The position numbers and the translations under genes were made by a program. 64,000 bases of DNA from an uncultured Bacteroidota bacterium (lineage in GTDB: Bacteria > Bacteroidota > Bacteroidia > Chitinophagales > Chitinophagaceae): contig CAILLK010000101.1 in NCBI GenBank assembly GCA_903835005.1, positions 1 through 64,000 of the forward strand, read 5' to 3'. Below, piece by piece: positions 8,781 through 17,796 of the stretch. Position 1 is the first letter of the stretch; the number at the start of each line of letters is the position of its first letter. The notes under the pieces were generated by a model that saw only the letters and a list, made by a program, of their open reading frames with translations, had not been told where the DNA came from and made no database searches.

Positions 8781-11588
8781 CTAACTGTTAACTTTCATAG
8801 AGAAATGAAATACTGAACCCCTGCCTTTTTCACTGTCTACCCATATTTCCCCGCCATTCTCAACTACAAATTCTTTGCAGAGCGACAGCCCGATACCATT
8901 GCTCATTATGTTATCTGTCTTTGCCTTACCTTTTGTGGAGGGTTCAAAAATATGAGCAATCTTGTCCTTGTTTATGCCTGTGCCGTTATCACTTACGGAA
9001 ATGATCACCTGGTTCCTGTTTTTTGTAAGCGTGGCGCTGATGCCAATGAGGCCGTTAATATTTGAATATTTTACGGCATTTGACAGCAGGTTGCGCAGAA
9101 CAAATTTTATATGGTTAGGGTCAGCAAATGCGGTAATATGCCCTGGTATGTTGTTGATAATGGAGATATTCTTCTGATTTGCCGAGGCATTTATCAGCTG
9201 AAGTTCATCTTCCAATGTTTCATTAATATTAATGTGCTGCTGGTTCAGCGCAGTGCCCTGAATCTGTTCCTTGGCCCAATCCAGCATATTCTGGAGCGTT
9301 TTAACCGATGATACAGCATTCAGTTCCAGTTGGTAAAGCAATGCATCTTTTTCGTCTTCAGGAATTGATTTATCACGGCACAATCCAAGAGATAAAGGCA
9401 TAAACCCGATTGAGCCGGTGATATCATGGGCAATAACAGAAATCACCTTATTTTTTACATTATTGGAATTCCTGAGTTTCACTTCCCGGTTTGCGAGCTC
9501 CTTATTCATCAATCTGGATCTTCCCCATGAAATGCTAACAGCAAGAACAACAAATGAAAGTATCCCGGCTATATAAACTGGAAGGTTATTCCCAATTTGC
9601 GGTTCGCCATTTGAAATTTCCAGCTGCGGGTCGCTGGAATTTACTGCATTCAATTTATTCTTTGATTCCATGTTAGTACTGGCCAATGCACTTTCCAGAT
9701 AAACAAGGCTGTCAAGAATACTCTTTTGTTTCTCCAGCAGTGAAGTTGCTGCAACATAATCACCTTTCTTTATGCATTTTTTAATAAGGACTTCTAAACT
9801 ATTTACCTCATTTTTTTTAATGATAGATTCACGGGTTAAATCAACTGGCGAGGTAAGTTTATTTATATTATTCAGCTCAGCATTAGTCCCATTATTTGCA
9901 GTTCCGGATGCATTTGCAATTTGTGTCGCTCTGTTACTTGCTGAACAATCCAGGGTAATCTCGATATTATGGTTATAGCTTGATGCACTGAATAAATTCA
10001 GGTTATTTACGGAAGCGTCAGCCTCAGGCAGGTAAAGCGGGTTAAACAAAAATGCATATTGCTTACCGGCTGTTGATCCGGAAACAGTATTGGGAGCAGA
10101 TCCTGTTGTGGTTTTATTTTCATTGCTGCTATTTAAAGCAGGATTATTACCGGCTTCGGCTTCCCTGAGTGAAGACGATACCAGAGCTCCGTTTCTGTGC
10201 GTATTCAGTTTTTCAGTTTCAGCTTCAGGGGTTATTACCGGCCATCCGGTAAAATTAACCGGCCACATTTTATCGAGGTAGAGGTACGAAGTGTAGGGAA
10301 CTACTTCATCGTAGGGCAGGTAGGCTATTAATCCATATCCGGGAACCGGAACTGTATTTTGGGTTCCCGGCAAAAGGTAATTGTTACTGCCATGCTCAGT
10401 ATTGATTTTAATAACCTGATTTCCCTGAAGGTTACCAAAGGGGTAGCCGGAGCTATTCATATCCGTATTCCGGATTTCAGCAGGGATATTATTTGCAGCG
10501 CTTATGGCTTCATTAAAGTTCAGTAATCCCAGCTCCGGAGCAAGACTTAATGATGTGCCCGTTTTGCCAAAGATGGAGTTGCTGTTGTTGAAGACAACCG
10601 CCGGTTCATTTTTCTGCTTTTGGTTTGGCAACTTCAGCAGCGAAGCAATATTTACCGACTCAACACCTTTGCCGGTATTATCTTTGCCAGTGGCTTTATC
10701 ATTATCCTTTATGCTCAGTTCAAAACCTTCATACAGGTTATTGGTATGTTTTTTCAACAATAAATTCAATGCATACCGGGTATAGTTTAATGTCTTTGCA
10801 GTATCACCATCCATAGTATAAATAGCGTCTTTTATAGCATCTGGCAGTGACCTTACCTCTACGTAACTGTTGTTTTTACTCACATCCAGTATTTTCTGGA
10901 GTTTTTTCATGGAAATGAAGTTGTCCTTCATATCTTTTACAACAGACGGGATATTACTGCTTCTCAATATTACAAGGTCATTTTCGGGCTGATCTTTTGC
11001 CACATTCAAACCCTTCATGTAATATTCCAGTGCATTTCCCAGGTCGCCCGAGCGCTCATAGTTCTCACCTATTTTTATTAATGTATTGGTTATTCCATCA
11101 GTATCGCTGAGCGCTTCAAAGGTCTTCAGCGATTTAAAAAAATGCCCGGACGCATCATCAAATTTACCCTTTCTGCTGAGTAATACACCGAGAATATTAT
11201 GGCCAGATGCCAGGTCGCTGTAATCTTTAATTGCTTTATAAATCAGCAAAGATTTCTCCAGTGATTTCTCAGCAAGTTCGGTTTTATTCTGATCGGAATA
11301 AATTATTCCCTGATAGGTAAGCAATGATGCAATCCCTTGCTGGTAGCCGTTTTGATTGAATTGGGCAATTCCTTTTTTTATCAGAAGTTGGGCAGAATCG
11401 GGTTTTGAAAACCGGCAGGCCTTAATAATGTTTTCATAAGCCGTTAACTTCTGAGCATCACTTTCAGCTTGTTGTAAGGCATAGGCATAGGAGTTAATAT
11501 CTGCTTGTCCGTGTGCTGTTACTGATAGTAACTGGAAAGCAAAAAAAGAAATACAGCAAAAGACCCATATTGGAGCTGCTATTTTCAT
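8781..11588 (-). CDS. TPR-containing sensor histidine kinase
   Basis: 935 residues: signal peptide, TPR repeats (about 30-210, e.g. ASGHNILGVLLSRKGKFD), a long Asn/Ser-rich low-complexity middle (about 290-640), one membrane helix (about 668-688), then a kinase core. The H-box is VIAHDITGS (H721), the N-box NLLSNAVKYS (around N837), G1 is SDNGTGI, the F-box IFEP, and G2 NGIGLSLCKE. All ATP-binding motifs are intact. The TPR part would lie outside the cytoplasm. The H-box resembles HisKA rather than HisKA_3, so pairing with the adjacent NarL-type regulator is not assured. The middle region resembles no family I know. Confidence 0.9.
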   Translation of the reverse strand: MKIAAPIWVFCCISFFAFQLLSVTAHGQADINSYAYALQQAESDAQKLTAYENIIKACRFSKPDSAQLLIKKGIAQFNQNGYQQGIASLLTYQGIIYSDQNKTELAEKSLEKSLLIYKAIKDYSDLASGHNILGVLLSRKGKFDDASGHFFKSLKTFEALSDTDGITNTLIKIGENYERSGDLGNALEYYMKGLNVAKDQPENDLVILRSSNIPSVVKDMKDNFISMKKLQKILDVSKNNSYVEVRSLPDAIKDAIYTMDGDTAKTLNYTRYALNLLLKKHTNNLYEGFELSIKDNDKATGKDNTGKGVESVNIASLLKLPNQKQKNEPAVVFNNSNSIFGKTGTSLSLAPELGLLNFNEAISAANNIPAEIRNTDMNSSGYPFGNLQGNQVIKINTEHGSNNYLLPGTQNTVPVPGYGLIAYLPYDEVVPYTSYLYLDKMWPVNFTGWPVITPEAETEKLNTHRNGALVSSSLREAEAGNNPALNSSNENKTTTGSAPNTVSGSTAGKQYAFLFNPLYLPEADASVNNLNLFSASSYNHNIEITLDCSASNRATQIANASGTANNGTNAELNNINKLTSPVDLTRESIIKKNEVNSLEVLIKKCIKKGDYVAATSLLEKQKSILDSLVYLESALASTNMESKNKLNAVNSSDPQLEISNGEPQIGNNLPVYIAGILSFVVLAVSISWGRSRLMNKELANREVKLRNSNNVKNKVISVIAHDITGSIGFMPLSLGLCRDKSIPEDEKDALLYQLELNAVSSVKTLQNMLDWAKEQIQGTALNQQHININETLEDELQLINASANQKNISIINNIPGHITAFADPNHIKFVLRNLLSNAVKYSNINGLIGISATLTKNRNQVIISVSDNGTGINKDKIAHIFEPSTKGKAKTDNIMSNGIGLSLCKEFVVENGGEIWVDSEKGRGSVFHFSMKVNS

Positions 11589-12335
11589 ATTTTTCCCTTG
11601 TCTGAAATCAAACGTCCCTTTAGTTTCTTACCAGATTTAATGATACGAAACTCTTATAGGCAAAATAAGAGAACATTGATAACGTTAAAATTAGCAATTG
11701 CATTTCAAACAAAAAAATTTATTTGCCTTTAATTTGTTAATGCACAGATATTGGCGTATCCTCCGCAGAGAATATGTGGATGTAAATCCCCGGAGCTAAG
11801 GAAACCAGGAAAGTGGAATAAGTTTAAACCGAAACCGGTAAATCAGGAAATCCCGACCACCCGATTTTCCATGTAACCAATATTAATAAGCCTTTTAAAA
11901 AAGGAATTATTTTGAAAGCTTGCAACACAAAACATCCTTTATTGGAACTATGAGCAGGATTTGGGAATACCCCAACTGGGGCAATCCAAAAGAAAATACA
12001 AGCCGGAATTCTACCTCAAAAAATTCACCGTTCAAAAACGGCATCCATAATACCTGTTATCTATTCATTACTCGCCATGGTCTGCTATGCTGGCAAATGT
12101 GCTGTTAGAACAAAAACTGTCCCCCCGGCTGCATTCTCATACAATCATGCTTTGCCATAGTTTTGCTTTATTATATTTCGTTGAACCACATCGCAACAAG
12201 CTAATCTGGTATTAACATCCCCCTAACTCCAATATAACATTGCTCTTTGTCAAGAAAATATATTGCTCAATAATGAGAAATATGAGTGAGAGATAAAATG
12301 AAAAAGCTATTTGTAATCCCAGCAATATACTACAC
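11589..12335. other. Spacer without a supported gene
   Basis: About 750 bp between the kinase gene start and the end of the T9SS gene. A 62-codon plus-strand frame at 11920 has no family resemblance or credible initiation context. There are small inverted repeats (e.g. CCCC-AACT-GGGG near 11970) but no clear terminator. Confidence 0.5.
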
Positions 12336-13889
12336 CTAATATACTACAACTTTAAAAGTTTGCACATTTCCATTATGAGTAACCTGTATCAGGTAATTGC
12401 CAAAAGTTGAATTTTGCAGCTGAATAGTTTGATGTAACCCATTTGAGCTAGCACCCGGCAACTCCTGGCCATCCATGTTGAACAATTGAATTGTTGCTGC
12501 TTCATAACCCGGAGGCATGTCGATATATACTGTCCCGTGACCCGCCGTAGGATAGACTTTCACCGCTTCATCTTTCTTAGGATCGGGCACTGCCTCACCG
12601 TATTTGTCAAGCCGGACGATCCAGTAATCAGAAGCACCATGATTGCCAGAAACTTCGTCGTTATTTGAATGTGAGTCGCCGGCGACGATAAAGCCGCTGT
12701 CGGGCGTCTGGGAAGTTGCGGCTGAATAGTCGTCCAGGCTGCCCCCGTATGATTTTTGCCATTGCAGCGATCCGGCGGCATCCAATTTCAATATCCAGAT
12801 ATCGTATAGTCCCAGGTTCCCGGTAATATCTCCATCAATGGAATTGGAGTAGCCCGAGACCAAGTATCCGCCATCAAAAGTCTGAATGATTGAAGTAGCT
12901 TCGTCATCGCCGCTGCCACCGTAAACTTTACTCCACTGCTTAACCCCGGCGCTGTTCAGCTTCAAAACCCATAAATCGTTACCTCCGTGGTTTCCTGTTA
13001 TATCTCCATCCACAGAGTTGGTATAACCCGCAATTACATAGCCTCCGTCCGTAGTCTGAACGACAGTTTTTCCCCAATCATAACCTGTTCCGCCAAAGAA
13101 TTTCCGCCATGTGATTCCACCTGTATCATTGAGCTTTACTACCCACAGGTCGCCTTTGCGGTCTGGGCCAAGGTTACTGGCAACGGAATAGCCCGTAACG
13201 ACGTACCCGTGGCCGGAAGTCTGTTTTATGCTAAAGGCTGTGCTGCTATCATAAACTTTTTGCCAGATGATTTTACCGGTATCATTAAACTTAACCACCC
13301 ATGCTCCACCAAGCCCGGTATATCCTGCCACATCTCCGTCGTTTGACGAAGTAAGCCCGGCGAAAATATGGTTGCCATCATCTGTGTTCACCATTGAATA
13401 ACACATTTCAAGTTTGGAGCCTCCATAGCACCGCTCCCACAAAAGATTGCCCGCAGTATCCGTAGCCACTACCCAGCAATCATTCTGCGGATTAGTTTGA
13501 TCACCGTGAAGCCCGGTCACTTCTCCATATGTAGAATTTGTGACACCGGCAAGCAGATAGCCGAAGCTTGTTTTAGTCATAGCAAAATCGTTGTCGCTAA
13601 AATTACCGCCGTATGATCTTTCCCATTTTATCGCGCCATAATTGTCAATATTAACCAGCCAGAAATCTGCTCCGCCACAAAAAGGTGAAACACGGTCCCC
13701 ATCATACGAAGAAGCTGTGCCGGCAATAGCAAAACCTGTATCACCCAAAGGAATTGCTACAGTTGCATCATCAAAATCTGATCCTCCATAACAATGTTGC
13801 CATTGTATCGGCGGGAACTGGGCAAAAACCGAACCACTACAGAGCAATATCGGTATAGCGATCGCAATAATTTTTAACTTTAACATCAT
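12336..13889 (-). CDS. Secreted beta-propeller-like repeat protein with T9SS type A sorting domain
   Basis: 517 residues from the chosen start (MMLKLK). The frame can open 33 codons earlier, but a TATATTTG promoter element lies inside that extension and a classical signal peptide (KIIAIAIPILLCSGSVFAQ) follows the chosen start. The body has about seven repeats of ~55 residues with IQTFDGGYLVSGYSNS, DGDITGNHG and DLWVLKLNSAG-type phrases alternating with YGGSGDDE, typical of large Bacteroidota surface propeller proteins. The C-terminus (VKVYPTAGHGTVYID, then FGNYLIQVTHNG and FKVVVY) is a T9SS type A signal. Function unknown. Confidence 0.88.
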   Translation of the reverse strand: MMLKLKIIAIAIPILLCSGSVFAQFPPIQWQHCYGGSDFDDATVAIPLGDTGFAIAGTASSYDGDRVSPFCGGADFWLVNIDNYGAIKWERSYGGNFSDNDFAMTKTSFGYLLAGVTNSTYGEVTGLHGDQTNPQNDCWVVATDTAGNLLWERCYGGSKLEMCYSMVNTDDGNHIFAGLTSSNDGDVAGYTGLGGAWVVKFNDTGKIIWQKVYDSSTAFSIKQTSGHGYVVTGYSVASNLGPDRKGDLWVVKLNDTGGITWRKFFGGTGYDWGKTVVQTTDGGYVIAGYTNSVDGDITGNHGGNDLWVLKLNSAGVKQWSKVYGGSGDDEATSIIQTFDGGYLVSGYSNSIDGDITGNLGLYDIWILKLDAAGSLQWQKSYGGSLDDYSAATSQTPDSGFIVAGDSHSNNDEVSGNHGASDYWIVRLDKYGEAVPDPKKDEAVKVYPTAGHGTVYIDMPPGYEAATIQLFNMDGQELPGASSNGLHQTIQLQNSTFGNYLIQVTHNGNVQTFKVVVY

Positions 13890-13921
13890 AATTCTGGATG
13901 TCTTAAATTTTTTACCTTTTC

Positions 13922-13929
13922 CAAATATA
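13922..13929 (-). promoter_or_regulatory. -7 element TATATTTG for the T9SS propeller gene
   Basis: On the minus strand TATATTTG matches TAnnTTTG, 32 nt before the chosen ATG and within the longest possible frame. This supports the downstream start. No convincing -33 element at 19-21 bp. Confidence 0.5.
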
Positions 13930-14012
13930 ATCAATAAAAAAAGATAGAAAAATTTTTTATCAAATAGAAAGTTATACTTTCCGTTCATTAGAAATACATC
14001 AGGAATGTTTCT

Positions 14013-14100
14013 CCGATGCTGAAGGTATCGAATGTATTGGTGGAAATTAGCATTCGGTACAATAGATTGATAATCTGATTATTGAGTTCCGAACGGGTTA
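14013..14100. repeat. Dispersed repeat R2, copy 2
   Basis: Matches the copy beginning at 2193 (shared CCGATGCTGAAGG, then ATGTATTG and TTCCGAAC blocks), here between the T9SS gene and the amtB terminator. Confidence 0.6.
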
Positions 14101-14145
14101 AGTTAATGACATCGTGCCGGGCAGTATCTTCAGCATAAAAGAAAA

Positions 14146-14177
14146 AATGCAAACCCGGTTACTACCAGGTTTGCATT
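14146..14177 (-). terminator. Intrinsic terminator of the ammonium transporter gene
   Basis: On the minus strand, AATGCAAACCTGG, a 6-nt loop (TAGTAA) and CCGGGTTTGCATT form a 13-bp stem with one G-U pair, followed by TTTTTC. It starts 23 bp after the amtB stop. Confidence 0.85.
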
Positions 14178-14199
14178 GAAAATTGTAAACTGTAAATTC

Positions 14200-15429
14200 T
14201 TACACCACTCCCGCATCATAGGCCTGCTCGCCATGAATAGACTCATCAAGCCCTGCAGTCTCTTCCTGCTCGCCTACTTTTACTTTAGTTACAAAGTTGA
14301 TGATGGCCAGCATCGCATAAGTGAAAATAAATGCATAGATACATGCGCCTACAACTGCTATCAACTGATGCATAAAGAAGGTAGTACCTCCCAGCATCAG
14401 GCCATCGGCGCCTGTGGCATTAATGGCTTTTGATGCATAAACACCCAGTAATACGGTGCCCAGGCAACCGCCAATGCCATGTACACCCCACACATCCAGG
14501 GCATCGTCCCAGCCCATACGGTTTTTGAGCGATACAGCCAGGTAGCACACAGCGCCGGCCGCTATACCTATTATAACTGCTGAATTGAGTGTAACATAAC
14601 CAGCTGCAGGAGTAATAGTAGCAAGGCCTGCAACAGCGCCGGTAAGCAGCCCTACGAATTTGGGTTTCTTAACCAGGCTCCACTCAATAGCCAGCCAGGT
14701 GATGGCGGCAAAAGAAGCGGCTACATCGGTATTGATAAATGCCTGACCGGTAATAGCATCAACATCCAGCTCGCTGCCGGCATTGAAGCCATACCAGCCA
14801 AACCATAACAGCCCGGTGCCTATGGCTATAAGCGGTATACTGTTTGGCGGAGATTCGCGGTCGCGGCGCTTGCCTACATAAATTACAGACGCCAGTGCCG
14901 CAAAGCCGGCAGTGGCATGCACCACAATACCACCTGCAAAGTCGCGAACCCCCCACTGAAACAGCAATCCGCCGCCCCAAACCATATGGGCAAAAGGATA
15001 GTAAACCAATACCTGCCATACTACCAGGAATACAAGGTATGCCTTAAAGGTAATACGGTTGATAAAGGCACCGGTGATGAGCGCTGGTGTGATGATGGCA
15101 AACATCATCTGGTAAGCGAAGAATACAAATTCGGGCATTTTGTTATTGCCGGGGAATGGCGTATTCAGATCTACCCCATGCATAAAACATTTGTTGAGAT
15201 CACCGATAATACCGCCCATCTGGTTGCCACTGAAACACAACGAATAGCCGCAGACATACCACAAAATAGTGGTGATACCCATAGATACGAAACTCTGGAT
15301 CATTATACCCAGGATGTTGCGCTTGCCCGCAAGGCCGCCGTAGAAGAACGCGAGGCCGGGGGTCATTAACATTACGAGACTTGTGGCGAGGAGCATAAAG
15401 CCCGTGGAGCCTGTGTCGAAGTTTGCCAT
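14200..15429 (-). CDS. amtB: Ammonium transporter AmtB
   Basis: The 409-residue polytopic protein imports ammonium across the inner membrane. Family landmarks: MLMTPGLAFFYGG in the first helix, RDFAGGIVVHATAGFAAL (Asp of the selectivity region and first twin His), GTGLLWFGWYGFNAGS, and VWGVHGIGGCLGT (second twin His). About 11 membrane helices are expected. No glnK/PII gene is adjacent, which is usual in some Bacteroidota. A degenerate heptamer repeat precedes the start codon and a strong terminator follows. A porin gene lies directly upstream on the same strand and may aid outer-membrane passage (inference). Confidence 0.96.
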   Translation of the reverse strand: MANFDTGSTGFMLLATSLVMLMTPGLAFFYGGLAGKRNILGIMIQSFVSMGITTILWYVCGYSLCFSGNQMGGIIGDLNKCFMHGVDLNTPFPGNNKMPEFVFFAYQMMFAIITPALITGAFINRITFKAYLVFLVVWQVLVYYPFAHMVWGGGLLFQWGVRDFAGGIVVHATAGFAALASVIYVGKRRDRESPPNSIPLIAIGTGLLWFGWYGFNAGSELDVDAITGQAFINTDVAASFAAITWLAIEWSLVKKPKFVGLLTGAVAGLATITPAAGYVTLNSAVIIGIAAGAVCYLAVSLKNRMGWDDALDVWGVHGIGGCLGTVLLGVYASKAINATGADGLMLGGTTFFMHQLIAVVGACIYAFIFTYAMLAIINFVTKVKVGEQEETAGLDESIHGEQAYDAGVV

Positions 15430-15461
15430 TTTAAGTATACAGTTAAAGGTTAAAAATTAAA

Positions 15462-15485
15462 AGTCTGTAGTATTTATTCTGAAGT
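15462..15485. repeat. Heptamer repeat (AGTCNNN), degenerate copy upstream of amtB
   Basis: AGTCTGT-AGTATTT-ATTCTGA-AGT keeps the 7-bp phase of the family but has lost one core. On the amtB coding strand it reads NNNGACT-like, 32 nt before the ATG. Confidence 0.5.
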
Positions 15486-15535
15486 TGCTTTTTATACTTA
15501 GTGCATTCAACCTGTAAAATCCCGATTCATTTACC

Positions 15536-16678
15536 TTATTCCTTCCTTGTAAAAAAATTTTTCAGCAGGTCGAAAGAGACGCCGCCATTAATCATTATTT
15601 CGTACCGGGCATTCTGGCCTATACCATTCTGCACATAGATATACTGATCTTTGTCCATTTGCAACAGCCGGCTCTCGAGCTTTATGTAAGAATTCTCAGT
15701 GGGCTTGTACTCAAAGCCTGCTGTTATGCCCCAGAGCTTATATCCTGTTTTATTACCTGCGTGATCGGTGAGGACAGGTGAAACTATAGCATCCGGGTCG
15801 CGGAAAACCTCTCCCCGGCAATATATACCTGCCTTCTTACCCACCTGGTACCTGGCGGTAGCCAGGGCGCTATACATGGTTGCAGTGCTTTTGTTGGTAG
15901 CTATGTCCGAATTTTGCTGTGTAAAATAATCGGCGCCCAGTTGCAGTTTTATTTTCTTATGGCTGTAATTCAGGAAAACATTATGGGCTATGCGCAGGTG
16001 CGGAGGATCCAGAAGGGCGGGAGGGGTGTCGTCGCCAATATAATTGGTGTAGCCAATACCCAGTTTATCATTAACCGTATAGGTAATACCCATGCCGAAT
16101 GACTTTGTATTGTTGTTGTCAACAAACATATTGTAGCCGTTGAGCAGGAACAGGTTGATCTCCAGTTTAGCAGTTGGGTCGAAATTGAGTTTTATGCCGC
16201 TTTCGTATGCCGGTTCGTAGTAAGTGCCTACAGCAATGGAACTGGTAATATTCTCCACAGGCAACAAAAATTCGGTGCCGAAATGGGTGCGGAAAAAACC
16301 GGCATCTATCCACAATTTACTATAGACCTTAAACCCTATATGCGCTTCCATGATATTGTTATAAGGAGCGGGAGCCCAGGTGCAATTTGCAAAATCGCCA
16401 TAGCAAAAAACGGCGGCAGCTCTTATTTTATCAGAATTATACTGAACAGACAGCTGGGCAACATTGAGTGAAGGAGTATTGGATTTGGGCGATGTATTGG
16501 GAAACTTCTGAAATTTATCGGGGCCAACAGAGTCGGTATAGTAGGCATAATATGCATCGGCATAAGCCGTGATGGAGAGGGTAGAAACGGTATCAATTTT
16601 TTGACCCATGCTTTTACCTCCAATCAAAAGACAGATGGTAAGCATGAGTAGAAAAGCTTTTTTGCCTGTTAATATCAT
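15536..16678 (-). CDS. Outer-membrane beta-barrel porin (BBP2/OmpL-like)
   Basis: 380 residues from the chosen ATG (MILTGKKAF), preferred over one 7 codons upstream because the TATGTTTG promoter element ends next to that upstream ATG. Signal peptide to about residue 26, then alternating amphipathic strands rich in Tyr, Asn and Gly: AYADAYYAYYTD, DKIRAAAVFCYGDF, LWIDAGFFRTHFGTE, LNLFLLNGYN-type segments. These fit the 'putative OmpL-like beta-barrel porin-2' family. It ends in a C-terminal amphipathic strand with Phe. It precedes amtB in the same direction, a combination consistent with ammonium uptake. Confidence 0.82.
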   Translation of the reverse strand: MILTGKKAFLLMLTICLLIGGKSMGQKIDTVSTLSITAYADAYYAYYTDSVGPDKFQKFPNTSPKSNTPSLNVAQLSVQYNSDKIRAAAVFCYGDFANCTWAPAPYNNIMEAHIGFKVYSKLWIDAGFFRTHFGTEFLLPVENITSSIAVGTYYEPAYESGIKLNFDPTAKLEINLFLLNGYNMFVDNNNTKSFGMGITYTVNDKLGIGYTNYIGDDTPPALLDPPHLRIAHNVFLNYSHKKIKLQLGADYFTQQNSDIATNKSTATMYSALATARYQVGKKAGIYCRGEVFRDPDAIVSPVLTDHAGNKTGYKLWGITAGFEYKPTENSYIKLESRLLQMDKDQYIYVQNGIGQNARYEIMINGGVSFDLLKNFFTRKE

Positions 16679-16700
16679 TATCGGATTTCTGAGTATCAAA

Positions 16701-16708
16701 CAAACATA
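16701..16708 (-). promoter_or_regulatory. -7 element TATGTTTG for the porin gene
   Basis: Minus-strand TATGTTTG matches TAnnTTTG, 22 nt before the chosen start codon. Predicted transcription start is near 16694, downstream of the alternative ATG. Confidence 0.5.
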
Positions 16709-16770
16709 TTAAAAAGAGGTTTAAAAAACAAATGACAATGATCATGTTCTCCATTTAATTTATCAGTATT

Positions 16771-17202
16771 CTATTTATCCGGGTCTTTGCTTAGGCATGA
16801 TTTTATGGTAATTGTATCGCTTCTCCTGTATCCGGAACCCTTAAAAGCGTTGACTGTAAATTGAAAAGTGCCTTGTTCATCGAGGTTTTTATAAATCAGC
16901 GCATTAACTCCCGGCTTTAATTTCTGAAATGACCAGGAATTTACGGGTTTAAAATTATTGATCCAGCCGGTATCGATTCTTCTTTTGGCAACTTCGTAAT
17001 AATCAGCCCATGGTGCATAAAATAAAAGTTGCTGGTTGTTGCAATGCCCTTCCGGGCTTATATTTTCAATCATTATGGTTGGTTTTATGCCGATTGTGGT
17101 ATCTTCTATAGGAGCAGGTTTTGTTTTACTTGTTTGCGCTGTAAGTGTTGTGGTAGTGAAAGCAGCCAAAATTAATATCACCAATGAAATATTCTTCCCC
17201 AT
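16771..17202 (-). CDS. Secreted protein of unknown function, 143 residues
   Basis: Signal peptide (about 1-22, ending LTAQ), then a Thr/Lys/Pro-rich linker and a globular part with PWADYYEVAKRRIDTGW, SWSFQKLKPGVNALIYKN and FTVNAFKGSGYRRSDT. The latter resembles an Ig-like or fibronectin-like beta fold (inference). No family recognised. A TAATTTTG promoter-like element at 17225-17232 (minus strand) lies 22 nt before the ATG. Confidence 0.7.
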   Translation of the reverse strand: MGKNISLVILILAAFTTTTLTAQTSKTKPAPIEDTTIGIKPTIMIENISPEGHCNNQQLLFYAPWADYYEVAKRRIDTGWINNFKPVNSWSFQKLKPGVNALIYKNLDEQGTFQFTVNAFKGSGYRRSDTITIKSCLSKDPDK

Positions 17203-17224
17203 AAATAAATGCTCAAAGTCTACT

Positions 17225-17232
17225 CAAAATTA
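17225..17232 (-). promoter_or_regulatory. Candidate -7 element TAATTTTG
   Basis: Minus-strand TAATTTTG fits TAnnTTTG and lies 22 nt before the ATG of the 143-residue secreted protein. Confidence 0.4.
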
Positions 17233-17265
17233 AATTGATTTTCCGCAAATTGCTGCTAAGAATAA

Positions 17266-17760
17266 CTACTTCTTCCCCAATTCTATTACCTCGCATTGCT
17301 TCATATCCTTGCCATCTATCACAAAGCGGATGAGTGTGCGCACTTTATGCCAGCCATGCCTTCCGGCGGCGCCGGGATTCATATGCAGGCATTTGATTTT
17401 ATCATCGTAAATCACCTTCAGTATATGGGAATGACCTGTAATGAACAGTTGAGGCGGGTTGGCAAGAAGCTCAGTTCTGATAGCCGGGGCATAGTGGCCC
17501 GGGTAGCCGCCTATGTGTACCATAAACACATTTACTTCCTCACATGTAAACTTTAATTTTTCGGGATACTCCAGCCTTATGTCGTTGCCATCTATATTGC
17601 CATAAACTCCCCTTAGCGGTTTAAAAGCTTTAAGTTTATCGGCAATCTCCGCTGTACCGAAATCGCCTGCATGCCATATCTCATCGCAGTTTGCGAAATG
17701 AGTGAACACAGCCTCATCAAGGAAGTTGTGGGTATCTGATATAAGGCCGATACGGGTCAT
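17266..17760 (-). CDS. YfcE/MJ0936-family metallophosphoesterase
   Basis: 164 residues with all motifs of small calcineurin-like phosphodiesterases: GLISDTHN (about 4-11), HAGDFGT, GNIDGND, HIGGYPGH, TGHSHI and MNPGAAGRHG. These residues bind two metals, and the family hydrolyses phosphodiesters. Physiological substrate unknown. It has no signal peptide, so cytosolic. It lies downstream of the ATPase/DUF4435 pair on the same strand, and a heptamer repeat ends 5 nt before its ATG, in the position of a ribosome-binding site. Confidence 0.93.
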   Translation of the reverse strand: MTRIGLISDTHNFLDEAVFTHFANCDEIWHAGDFGTAEIADKLKAFKPLRGVYGNIDGNDIRLEYPEKLKFTCEEVNVFMVHIGGYPGHYAPAIRTELLANPPQLFITGHSHILKVIYDDKIKCLHMNPGAAGRHGWHKVRTLIRFVIDGKDMKQCEVIELGKK

Positions 17761-17765
17761 TTTTT

Positions 17766-17796
17766 AGTCGAAAGTCTTTAGTCTTTAGTCGTAAGT
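17766..17796. repeat. Heptamer repeat (AGTCNNN)x4
   Basis: AGTCGAA, AGTCTTT, AGTCTTT, AGTCGTA, then AGT. On the coding strand of the phosphoesterase it reads as NNNGACT units directly before the start codon. Confidence 0.85.

Noticed and set aside
11920-12108. 62-codon ORF in the spacer after the kinase gene
   Set aside because: No domain, no promoter or A-rich leader, and mixed composition; it looks like a chance frame.
14200-15429. AmtB-GlnK operon
   Set aside because: No PII gene adjoins; a strong terminator follows amtB directly and a porin gene precedes it.
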